Positions 55,085-64,000 of a DNA stretch of 64,000 nt are shown piece after piece. A model generated the notes under the pieces. That model saw nothing but the letters and a program-made list of their open reading frames with translations. It did no database searches and had not been told where the DNA came from. The stretch is from Callorhinus ursinus (lineage: Eukaryota; Chordata; Mammalia; Carnivora; Otariidae), in assembly GCF_003265705.1 (NCBI RefSeq), contig NW_020313157.1, forward strand, positions 824,429 through 888,428. Direction: 5' to 3'. Both the position numbers and the translations under genes were made by a program. Numbering within the stretch: position 1 is the first letter of the stretch; each line of letters opens with the position of its first letter.

Positions 55085-58000
55085 AATTGGAAACAAATAA
55101 AAACCAGCACATTTAGTGGAAAACGTGTCCCTACATTTTAAAGGTGGTTCCTTAAGTGGTGGGAGGAAATACTACAGAGTGTGCTTGGGTGATGATAGGA
55201 AGGGAAGGTGTTGCACAGACCCAAGTGGCTCTTCGTGCCAAATGTCTGGCCTAGATTCTTGCTAAGGGTCAGTGCACTTTTGCATAGCCTGGAAGCACTG
55301 ACCCCCCTCCCTGTCCATCAACCGCACTCCCTCAAAGGTCTGTACCCAAGATACTGGGGCAATTTGCCAGACCACAGAGATGGCTTAAGAAATGAGGTGG
55401 CTTATGGCCCACCACCCACTGTGTTGTTTTGCATCAACTCTTAATATGAGTTAGGAAGGGAGTTGAGGAACTTCCCCAGATTTTCACTTTTGTCATTATC
55501 CTCAAGAACAAACCAGACCTGGTAAAGCCCTTAGCTCAGGAATGAAATATAATACCATACTTAATAATGAATACTTTGGAGGGGGGAACCATGACCACTT
55601 TCTAAAGTTGCATCCTGTATTTCATAAGAGTAATATATTTTAGGTGAAATGCCCATATTTACTTCACTCAGAAGTGCAAAAAAAAAATCAATGTCAATGG
55701 CAGCCATAGTTTATCCATGAAAGAAAAATCCCCATCCAAGCAGTTAAGAAATATTGCTGGTGTTATTTTCCAAGCAACTGCAGAAGAGCCCTAGGTGACA
55801 GTAACTCTGGCCCACCTTAACTTAGCTCTTGAACAATTCTCTCAACTTCTAGTTATTTTCTTTAAAAAGTGGAATACACACACACACACACAATATCAAA
55901 TTGCTGCCAATATTTACCCATGAAATAGAATGATGGGTGTCATTGGTTCAATCAATGATTTATCAGCCTAATTTCTTGTCTCTTGTAAAAAAGATAAAAG
56001 AATGCACACTACTAATAACTGTTTTTGAAAATGTCTCTGGGCGACAGTTTATTCCAATGAAACAAATTCCAAGGAAAAAAAAAGAGAAAAGTATGAATGG
56101 GGAGAATATAAATTAAAGAAATTTAAGCATATCAACTAATTGCATCTATAGACTTTCTTTGGGTTTCAATTCAAGTAAACCAACTTTGCAAATATGTAGG
56201 ATGACTGACAAAAGGTGAACACTGACCAGATATTTGATTGTCTCGGGAAATCAGTATCACTGTGGTAGGGTGAGGTGTAAGCATCTTTAGAAAATGGACC
56301 TACTCTTTTAGAGGTACATACTGAAACATGCATGGATGAAATGTATGGTGTCTGGCCTTGACTTCAAAACAATCCAGGAATGTGGAAGAAATGAGGAAGG
56401 GTAGGAGATGAAACACAATTGGTTCTGAATTATCAATTGCTGAAGTACATGAGAATTCACTTTACTATTCTCTACTTTGATACCTGTTTATTTTCCTTGA
56501 TAAGACACTGAAAGACAATCCTGAGATACGATTAATATTTTAATTTACTTACAGAAATGATTAGAGAGACTGAATTGTTATCATCAATTGTTTCATCTTC
56601 AGAATTCAATTCTGATGAAACCGTCAGTGTATAACTTCGCACTGTGAATCCATAACATGCTTTCTCAACAGTGCATACTGCTTTCAATCCGTGTGTTATT
56701 CCACTTATGTTGAAATGACAAGATTTATCCCACACGTTATGAGTTCACACATGGAGCATAAATGTTTATTTATATGAGTTTTAAACTGATATTTATTCTG
56801 CTGTTCACGCATAGATATTACCACCAGCACTGAAATTGGAATTTTGGAAACCTCAGACAAAGCCATCTCAATATGGATGCAAGTTGGCTTTGGGCTGCTT
56901 TGACACCTCCCCGCAATGCTTTCAGTGCAAAAAGTGGAAATGAGGAAGGCTCTACTACACGGTGCAAAATATAAACCTCCCCTTGTGTTTTCTCATCATC
57001 TCCAACTTTCTGGTTAAAAATTTATCCAATCCACCAGTTACGAATATCAAGCTCTATCAGAATGCATAAGATTAAAACATCAAGGTCTACAGATTGAAGA
57101 AACTGTCAAGGCGAGAAACTGGATTTTTTTAAAAAGAACTGAGTAACTTGTAAAATTTCCATTATTCTATCCTTTCTTTTTTTCTTTTTCTTTTTTTCTA
57201 ATCTGATAGGAATTGCAAACAGACCCACAAGGTCTAAAGTTGCCTCAGGGAAATGAATCACAAAACAGAATATAGAAGCCTTCCTAATAAAGTCATTAGT
57301 TTCTTTGTTTATCCTCTGGCCTCTCCCCATTCCCAGTTCTTCTCAGGAACACCTAAATACTATGAATAAATACCATCCACTAGATATAGAAGGAAAATAA
57401 CTTGTCCATGTGCTCACATATTAATCAATTACTACTTTTTTTTTTAAAGCAATGTTAGAATATGCATTAGAATTTCCTCTTTTCTTGGCACATACGCACC
57501 TTCGGTCCTAGATCATATAGTTTTTCTGAGGATCAGAATATAGGGAAATAAATATCTGGCATATAGCATAGAAGAATGCTTACTATCAGTCTAGCATTTT
57601 ACTAAATTGAGGAGATAGCATGGTTAATGCAGAATCCCCTGCCCTCAGGCAGCTTTCAGATCAATGCGCCATCCATTTGAGGAGAATATCCATTTCTTCA
57701 CTTTTATTACAATTGCATCAAAAATCAGATAAATGAGTTTTAATCTTGGAGAGAATTCAGGAACTAGGCAAAGAAAGTTGTACATTTCCACTTAAAAATT
57801 AATATGCCTTGTTCATTTCATAATGCTAGAAAAAAAATATATATATATAATGCAAGCCACTTCTGATCCCAGGTGGTAACCTGTTGCAGTATCAAATTTA
57901 GCTTCTAATTTGATTGCGTCTATGCAGAAATGTTTAGCACCCTAGTGTGGCTTAGTCGCAGGAAAGCACTAAGTCTCAAAAGATATGCAGAGCTTTATAG

Positions 58001-59070
58001 TGTTGTTGCCACTGTAATAATTCAGGAGTGTCGAAGAGGCATACTGATTTGACATGGGTAAAGAAAACTCTGCACACCCCAGAGGGGTTTCCAAATCTCC
58101 AAGTCACCCAGGACCTGTGTAAACCCTGGATGGGATTTGGTCAAGCTCTGTAATTTTAGTGGATCCTTTATATGTGTAAATTCTATGCATTTTAAAATTT
58201 CATTCTGTTGCTTCTCTTTAGTGTATTCTTTTCTATACTCCTTTTCTCTCTCTCATTTTATTTCCTTCTACCTAAACGTTTAAAAACCCACACTCCAGGA
58301 AAGTAAAGTGTAGATTTCTTTTCCATAACCTATGGAAAAATAAATGTGTGGCTGTGTTCAAACTAGGAATCCATAAACCTGTAAACACAATCCCTGGTTA
58401 GAAATTTCTCTGTCATTCACAGGAGACTTAGAAAGAGGCGTTCGCTGCTCTTCACCAGCCAAGCGAAGATGGGGGGCTTTGCAAATGGCTTTCCACAATC
58501 AGGGATTTTCATAAAACACATGGATTTTTTTTTCGGAGACTGACTCTGGTTCATGCATTTGTTTATGTGCCTTCCTCCTTTCTCACTGTGGTCTGCTTTC
58601 GGGTTCACAGCCTTGAAAGCCTCTGAAATGATTATTTAGGTGCTGACTGCACAAAACACCAGGACTGTATGACTGAGGTCCCAGATTCATGTCTTCTGAA
58701 ATGACTGGGGAGAAAAGGCGGGGCTGCCTGGGTCACAGAGATAACTGTCACAGTCCTCCTCCAGCCTTCCCTTTCCAGGTCAATGCAAGGAGAGGGCTCG
58801 ACCCAATCGGCTCTATGATATAATTAGTCTCATTTTATTTATCTGACTGGTTTTTAATCACATTAATCTTCTCTTTCTCTTTTTGGCAAAATAAAAGAGT
58901 TAAAATCCTTTCTTTATACCTTTCCAATCCCAACCTGAAAGGTATTAACAGTTTGATATGTAACTCTAGAGACTTTTTGTCTATATGTTTAAGTACAACA
59001 TATGGGTAGAAACGTGAATAATAAAGATGCATATCCACACTTTTTTTTTTTAAGATGAGATCAGACCATA
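55085..59070. other. Long unique stretch
   Basis: About 4 kb with no recognised transposons. Small items: an AC repeat near 55875-55892, an AT repeat near 57838-57850 and A/T runs. A minus-strand open frame at 56532-56735 ending at a GTAAGT-type donor is discussed as a finding. Nothing else is supportable. Confidence 0.5.
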
Positions 59071-59073
59071 TAG

Positions 59074-59284
59074 AGCTATGCTTTCCAAAACAGTAGTCAC
59101 TACTCAATGGTGCTGTTTAAGTTTCTATTAATTAAAATGAAATAAAATATAAAATGTGGTTCCTTGGTTTAACTAATCACATTTCAAATGCCCAATAGCC
59201 AGGGGAGGCTCATGGTTATTATACTGGGGAACACAGATATAAAATGTTTCCTTCATTGCAGAAAGTTCTATTGGACAGTAGCTG
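59074..59284. mobile_element. Nonautonomous DNA transposon, name not recalled
   Basis: Both ends match a common mammalian element: left 'agctatgctttccaaaacagtag' and right 'agttctattggacagtagctg', which are roughly reverse complements. The interior has 'taattaaaatgaaataaaa' and 'aactaatcacatttcaaatgccc'. A hAT-type element is likely. Confidence 0.6.
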
Positions 59285-59289
59285 ATTTA

Positions 59290-60540
59290 GAGTATTCCTA
59301 ATTATTAATAAATTGGAATTCTGTTCTTCTCCTTTAAAAACAATTCTTTGAACAATCCTAGACTGACATCAAGGAGTAAGACTATCAGAATTCACATTCA
59401 GTGATAGAGACAAAATTGGGCTATGTATAATTTGGTGTGGGAACCAATTTTTTTAAGGCCCTAGTTGTATGGATTATGATCTCTACCACAGAATGCAATG
59501 GTTTGATTTGTTATGCTATGTATTCTGCCAGATTTGAAATGTCCAGACCTAATGACTACATTCTGATATTCCTGGAAGGACATCATTTTAGTTGGGAAAG
59601 AATACATCAGATATGTTCAAAAATAATCCCTCAAAAGCTTCTTCTCATATTTAGGCAGAAAACAATGGCGAGTCTCAGCCACAGAGACTCTGGAATCGTC
59701 CAACTATCTTCCCAGAGTACCATTCTTTGTTCTGATAACTTGATATTTTGCCAAAAGCCCAATATTGGGTGGTTTAAAGCTAAGAAATTAACAAGAAATC
59801 AGAAAGCCAAATGAGCATTTACAGGTAGAAAAAGCAAAGTGTAATTATCTGGTCTCTGAGGAGCTAATTATAAGCTCAGTTGAAACTGGGAGGATCATGG
59901 GAGGACACGCGTGCACACGCACATGCACACACTCACGGACACACACACATACACACACACACTCTCGCACATGGACAAACCTGTCTGTGCCTACCTCCAA
60001 AGAAGCTGAGAGAGGAACTGTTGCATAAATAAATCATTTGGATGGCTCACTGTTCCAGCACGATCGATCTTCTCCCTTGTACTAGGGTCAGGCACTGCAT
60101 ACCCACAGCCTGCCCTGACCCAGAGTTGTATATAAAATATGATATTAAAGAAAGTTCCCACCAGCCCATTTCTGATCCTAGGAGGCTCACCATCCATCCA
60201 TCACTCATTCTTCTTTGCCCTACACCAGCACCACCCATAGGCTGCAAACTTGGGGAAGTTAACAGCATTGAAAGGAAGACTGGCCCCCAGGAAATCCAAC
60301 ATCCATGTCCAAGAAATCACACAGCACCTAACAATTTTTCTAGAGTGTACTTGGCAGAAATTTACTGACCAGATCTAATGGCCGAAGGAACTCTTTTAGT
60401 TTAAATTATTTTAATGATCCTACATGGACACCATACACATTGTTCACCGTGGGGTTAACCTCTTCTAGCATTTTCAAAGAACACCAAAGGTCTAAGAGGG
60501 AAGCAGGGAAGAGGAGTGAAAGAGATGTGTCTTCTGCTAC
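59290..60540. other. Unique sequence with imperfect CA repeat
   Basis: The imperfect CA-rich tract is at about 59908-59970. The 125-codon plus-strand open frame at 59437 is among the longest in the window, but it has no domain, no good initiation context and no splice or pseudogene features I could identify. Confidence 0.4.
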
Positions 60541-60544
60541 ATGA

Positions 60545-60762
60545 GGATTTCTCAACATTGGCACAATGGACAGGTGAGGCCAGGTAATTCATGATTACTG
60601 GGCGCTGTCCTGTGCATTAGAGGATGCTTTGCAGTGTCCCTGGCCTCTACCCACCAGATATGGAAAGCATGCCCCTCCCCCAATTGTGGCAATCAAAAAA
60701 CATCTCCAGACATTACCACATGTCCCCCGAGGGGCAAAACTATTCCCAGTTGAGAACTGTTG
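60545..60762 (-). mobile_element. MER20-like hAT element
   Basis: Near full length in reverse: 'ggatttctcaacattggc', 'gggcgctgtcctgtgcattagaggatgctttgcag', 'cctggcctctacccacc', 'catctccagacattacc' and 'ccagttgagaactg'. Third MER20-like copy in the window. Confidence 0.82.
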
Positions 60763-60842
60763 ACTTACACATAGTAAAACCGGCACATTATGGCAAGAGT
60801 TATATCCTACCTAAGAAGGTAGCATGGTAGACTTAAGCAGAG

Positions 60843-61200
60843 GGCTGCCATAACAAAGTACCACAGACTGGGTGACTTAAACAACAGGCATGTATTTTCT
60901 CACAATTTTGGAGGCCAACAGTCTAAGATCAACCCTGGGCAGGATTGGTCTGTCCTGAGCCTCTCTCTCTGGCTTATAGATGTCCATCTTCTCCCCAGGA
61001 CTTGTCAGGGTTTTCCTTCTGTGTATGTCTATGCCCTGGACAATCAGTCGTATTGTAATAGGGCCCACCCTAGTGACCTCATTTTAACTTAGTTACTTTT
61101 TAAAGACCCCATCTCCAAATACAGTCACATTCTGAGGTCCTGGGGGTTAGAACATCAACATAAGAATTCTGGGGGAACACAACTCAGCCCATAACAGGAG
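60843..61200 (-). repeat. MaLR-type solo LTR (MLT1/MST-like)
   Basis: Antisense layout: 'ggctgccataacaaagtaccacagactgggtgacttaaacaacagg', 'cacaattttggaggcc', 'ccctagtgacctcattttaac', 'ccccatctccaaatacagtcacattctgagg' and 'cagcccataacag'. It is the same family type as the plus-strand copy at 52742-53105. Confidence 0.7.
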
Positions 61201-61373
61201 GTAATTCCCAGACCCAACTATCTGATTCTTCTGTATCACTAATAACTTTGTTGCATTATCTGTTGTAGATCCAGCCCTATTATTGAGAATCGGGCTATCT
61301 CCTGTGCTCACTCCCTTCTAGTTAAAGGAGGAGTATCTTCCTTGTCCAGGAAGACAGGAGAAAGAATTGAGCC

Positions 61374-61389
61374 TACATAGTTTAGTCTG
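61374..61389 (+). repeat. Target-site duplication, left
   Basis: TACATAGTTTAGTCTG, repeated exactly at 61414-61429 around a 24-bp SINE fragment. Confidence 0.95.
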
Positions 61390-61413
61390 GGGCGCCTGGG
61401 TGGCTCAGTTGGT
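61390..61413 (+). mobile_element. 24-bp tailless CAN-SINE 5' fragment
   Basis: Only the CAN-SINE head is present (starts GGGCGCCTGGGTGGCTC, ends TTGGT). It corresponds to the 5' tRNA-like part with the A-box. No B-box, CT block or A-tail is present, yet a perfect 16-bp duplication flanks it. It may be a tailless retropseudogene-type insertion or the residue of an internal deletion. Confidence 0.9.
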
Positions 61414-61429
61414 TACATAGTTTAGTCTG
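61414..61429 (+). repeat. Target-site duplication, right
   Basis: Second exact copy of TACATAGTTTAGTCTG. Its first bases TA could also belong to the SINE (consensus GGTTA), giving a 2-base microhomology at the 3' junction. Confidence 0.95.
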
Positions 61430-61535
61430 ACACTTTAATTTACATCTTGCTGTCAGGCAGGGAAAGAACTTCCTGGATGTTCTGGGGCCTCCAATTAGGG
61501 ACTGATTTTTTTTCACCCCACATGTGAGGTTGCCT

Positions 61536-61741
61536 AGATGGACAAACTTTTTCTGTAAAGGGCCAGATGTAAAGATTTAGGTTTGGAGGGGCTTATTACT
61601 ATTTATTTCTACCATTGTGGTACAGAGTCAGCCACGAGCAATCCATACCTGAATGGGTGGAGCTGCATTCCAACAGTACTAGATTACAAAAATGGGCAGG
61701 TGGCTGGATTTAGCCCACAAGCCACCGTTTGACGACCCTGT
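61536..61741 (+). mobile_element. Nonautonomous hAT-Charlie-type element
   Basis: 'gacaaactttttctgtaaagggccagatg', 'gggtggagctgcattccaacag', 'gctggatttagcccacaagcc' and 'tttgacgaccctg' match the common Charlie-derived repeat with 'ctgtaaagggccagatagtaaa'. Subfamily not assigned. Confidence 0.75.
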
Positions 61742-61783
61742 TCTAGAATACACTATTTTATTTGTACAAGTCCAATTGATACA

Positions 61784-62004
61784 GGATTTGTTCAAGTTTT
61801 TTTTTAAAGATTTTATTTATTTATTTGAGAGAGAGAGAGAGAGCACATGAGAAGGGGGAGGGTCGGAGGGAAAAGCAGACTTCCCTGCTGAGCAGGGAGC
61901 CCGATGTGGGACTTGATGCAGGAACTCCAGGATCATGACCTGAGCCGAAGGCATTCGCTTAAACAACTGAGCCACCCAGGCGCCCCTGGGATTTGTTCAA
62001 GTTT
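61784..62004 (-). mobile_element. CAN-SINE with flanking duplication
   Basis: Body about 61800-61988, reversed: T-rich tail, (GA)n, 'gagcagggagcccgatgtggg', 'gatgcaggaactccaggatcatgacc' and 'caactgagccacccaggcgcccc'. GGATTTGTTCAAGTTT at 61784-61799 and 61989-62004 is a perfect duplication. The B-box side is altered ('cttgatgcaggaac'), so it is probably not transcription-competent. Confidence 0.95.
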
Positions 62005-62690
62005 AAGTAAAATAAGTGACAATTATTTGCCTGATAAGAGAAGAGCTGCCCTGTTTTTCTCACCTAGAACTACAAATGAATATATATAAGAATATTTACA
62101 ATGTCAACCATTTTAAGGAGGATTTAAACTGAATTTCTGTTCCTTGCCCCCCCCCCTTTTTGTACTAACCATATCACCTCCAGCTCTGGTTTCTAATTTC
62201 TTTCCTCATTAAAAGTCCTGTCAACTTTCCCAAGAATAAAGTTGTTCCTTTAAAAATACCCATCTCCTAAAAGGCCTATGCCCAGAAGGCAGAAGATAAA
62301 TAAGAATGGTTCATGAAATCTCCGTCCAAATAACAGACTTATGAGAAAGAAACTTGAACTTTGATTTCAAGTCACTCCAAAGAAATCATCTTCAAACTTG
62401 AGGTGAGCATCCTCAGAATGTGTTTTTTGCAGCATCATCCCTGACCAGACGCTCCACATATCTGTAGGTGCATTTAAAAAACCACATCTCATTCCTTGGT
62501 TATGTTAGCACAGAAATTGCCAGCAGAGACCAGGCACATGAACTTGTCTGATTTCGGCAGGGAACGTTGGTTAGCAGAGAGTGCTCGGGAATATCCACTG
62601 GTAACTGCAAGTAGGAGCAATGGTCATAAATTGGGGATGCCATAGAGAACTCTTGTGGAGGCACCAGCATGCTGCTATAACAACAGGCAA
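62005..62690. other. Unique sequence, no gene seen
   Basis: A C-run near 62146-62156. No transposon or exon recognised. Confidence 0.4.
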
Positions 62691-63230
62691 AAGTGGGGAA
62701 AAGTCCAGTTTTCATTAGCAGGAGATTGAGTAAACTATCTGGACACAACCACGCATCCTATGGAATGCTGAGCTGTTGCTAGAAAGAATGCTATAGGGGA
62801 ATGTGTACAACATGGAAAACAGTCATGATATATTGTTAAATGGAAAAAGCAAGTAAGACATCATACACATGTGTACATATGTGCAGACATATAGTATGTA
62901 AATATATCTATCTCTACATGTACTGCAGAGAGATGTCATATTTAAACAAAATTTTGTGTTTGCATATATTCATTTAATAAATATGTATGAATACAGTTAC
63001 TCATCTATCTTTTTCTTTCAGATATACCCACTATCTCTAAATATTTTTGTCAATATATAGAAAATGAATATTATTTATAGAAGTTTGCTCCAGAAGGGGA
63101 AGTACATTTTAAGGCTTGTATGGGATGGAAAGACAGTTTTATCTTCCTACATATTTTTCTATGTTTGATTTTTTTGCAACAATTACATTTGTATTTTTAG
63201 AGGAAAAATATTAAAGCATCCAGGCTGGGA
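62690..63230 (+). mobile_element. L1 3' end remnant
   Basis: The order is 'ggagattgagtaaactatctgg', 'aatgctgagctgttgc', 'catggaaaacagtcatgatatattgttaaatggaaaaagcaag', then an AT/AC-rich stretch, and 'tttttctatgtttgatttttttgcaac' near the end. This matches old L1 3' ends. Non-coding and diverged. Confidence 0.7.
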
Positions 63231-63788
63231 GGAAAAAAACTTTGAAAATACTTTTAAATGACATTCTTTATTATGTTTAAAATACAAAGTCTTATTGTCT
63301 TAAAAAAATGAGTAAAGATGAACTCCTCTTCTCTCTTTCTGTAATCCCATTCAGGACTCCAGGGACATCCAATGCTAACAGTTCAGTATGTATCCTGAAG
63401 GACCATTTTTAATTAAGTTAGGAAAGATGTTCCTTGGGAAAGACCAACTTCTTGAAGTTACAAATAGACTCAGTCCTCAGATGTCTTGCCCCAGTGCAGA
63501 GAGGGGAAGGAGTGTAGCAACCCTGGGTTCCGCATGCCTGCCCACCTGCTCAGGAGGACGGTGTATCTTTAGTTATCACTGAAGACGGTGGAACATGAGG
63601 CTGACAGCTTCTGAGAACTTGAGTGGCCTATGTCACTAAGTGCCACTAATAGGGAAAAGGCTATTATGCACCACTGTGGAACACACTCCAGTAATCTCTC
63701 ATGCTCCAAGCATTGAATTATGGCTGGCCAGGTTAAGGTATGTTTCAGGCACAGATAAGTGATGGGAAATGTGTTAACAGTTCCACTT
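63230..63788. other. Unique sequence, no gene seen
   Basis: No transposon or coding signal recognised before the final SINE. Confidence 0.4.
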
Positions 63789-63996
63789 ACAGCTAATTTT
63801 TATTTATTTATTTTAAGATTTTATTTCTTTATTCATGAGAGACAGAGAGACAGAGAGAGAGGCAGAGGGAGAAGCAGGGTCCCAAAGAGCAGGGAGCCCG
63901 ATGCGGGACTTGATCCCAGGACCCTGGCATCATGACCTGAGCCGAAGGCAGATGCTTAACCATCTGAGCCACCCAGGCGCCCACAGCTAATTTTTA
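63789..63996 (-). mobile_element. CAN-SINE with flanking duplication
   Basis: Body about 63803-63982, reversed: tail 'ttaagattttatttctttattcatgagagacagagag', 'cagagggagaagcagg', 'gacttgatcccaggacc' and 'catctgagccacccaggcgccc'. ACAGCTAATTTTTA is duplicated at 63789-63802 and 63983-63996. The ATTCATGAGAGAC tail resembles SINEC forms common in canids, while the head has the GGCGCC type. Confidence 0.95.
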
Positions 63997-64000
63997 ACGA

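Noticed and set aside
59437..59814. 125-codon plus-strand open frame
   Set aside because: No domain, no family resemblance, AT-rich random-like composition and no splice or promoter evidence. Frames of this length are expected by chance.

Overview
This window is mammalian nuclear DNA from a caniform carnivore, most likely an arctoid (bear, pinniped or mustelid type). The main evidence is thirteen copies of the carnivore-specific tRNA-Lys-derived CAN-SINE family plus one tiny fragment. Most end in the GGCGCC-type head rather than the GGGATCCC head usual in young dog copies. L1, L2, MIR, hAT-Charlie and MaLR-like LTR remnants typical of placental genomes surround them. The exact species cannot be fixed from sequence alone. 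One run of exactly 100 N at 48655-48754 marks an assembly gap.

I found no protein-coding gene, RNA gene, CRISPR array or prokaryotic-type system. The open frames are short, lack recognisable domains, and many lie inside repeats. The window is best read as a gene desert or the interior of a very long intron.

Layout. 1-9.3 kb: mostly unique AT-rich DNA with an L2, a MER5A-like element, an L1 remnant and simple repeats. 9.3-16.5 kb: denser repeats, including two CAN-SINEs placed in tandem at one target site and an L2 carrying two SINEs in opposite orientations. 16.5-25 kb: unique blocks, a MaLR-type LTR and an L2 inserted into another L2. 25-35 kb: L2, MER20-like, MIR, SINEs and a long TTCC tract. 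35-48 kb: mostly unique, with three SINEs, MIRs, MER5A-like elements and a diverged local repeat pair near 43.6 and 44.5 kb. 48-53 kb: assembly gap in a SINE, microsatellites, an L1 ORF2 remnant, a SINE and an LTR. 53-60.5 kb: long unique stretch. 60.5-64 kb: MER20-like, LTR, a 24-bp tailless SINE insertion, a hAT element, a SINE, an L1 3' end and a final SINE.

No genes act together here. Any function would most likely lie in non-coding regulatory DNA. Several repeat-free blocks with homeodomain/POU-like motifs are listed as low-confidence conserved-element candidates, because conservation cannot be measured from one sequence. Repeat subfamily names (MER5A, MER20, MLT1 and so on) come from recalled consensus patterns and need RepeatMasker confirmation. 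The strongest unusual observations are the tailless SINE fragment at 61390-61413 and the triple target-site repeat around the tandem SINEs at 9363-9821.
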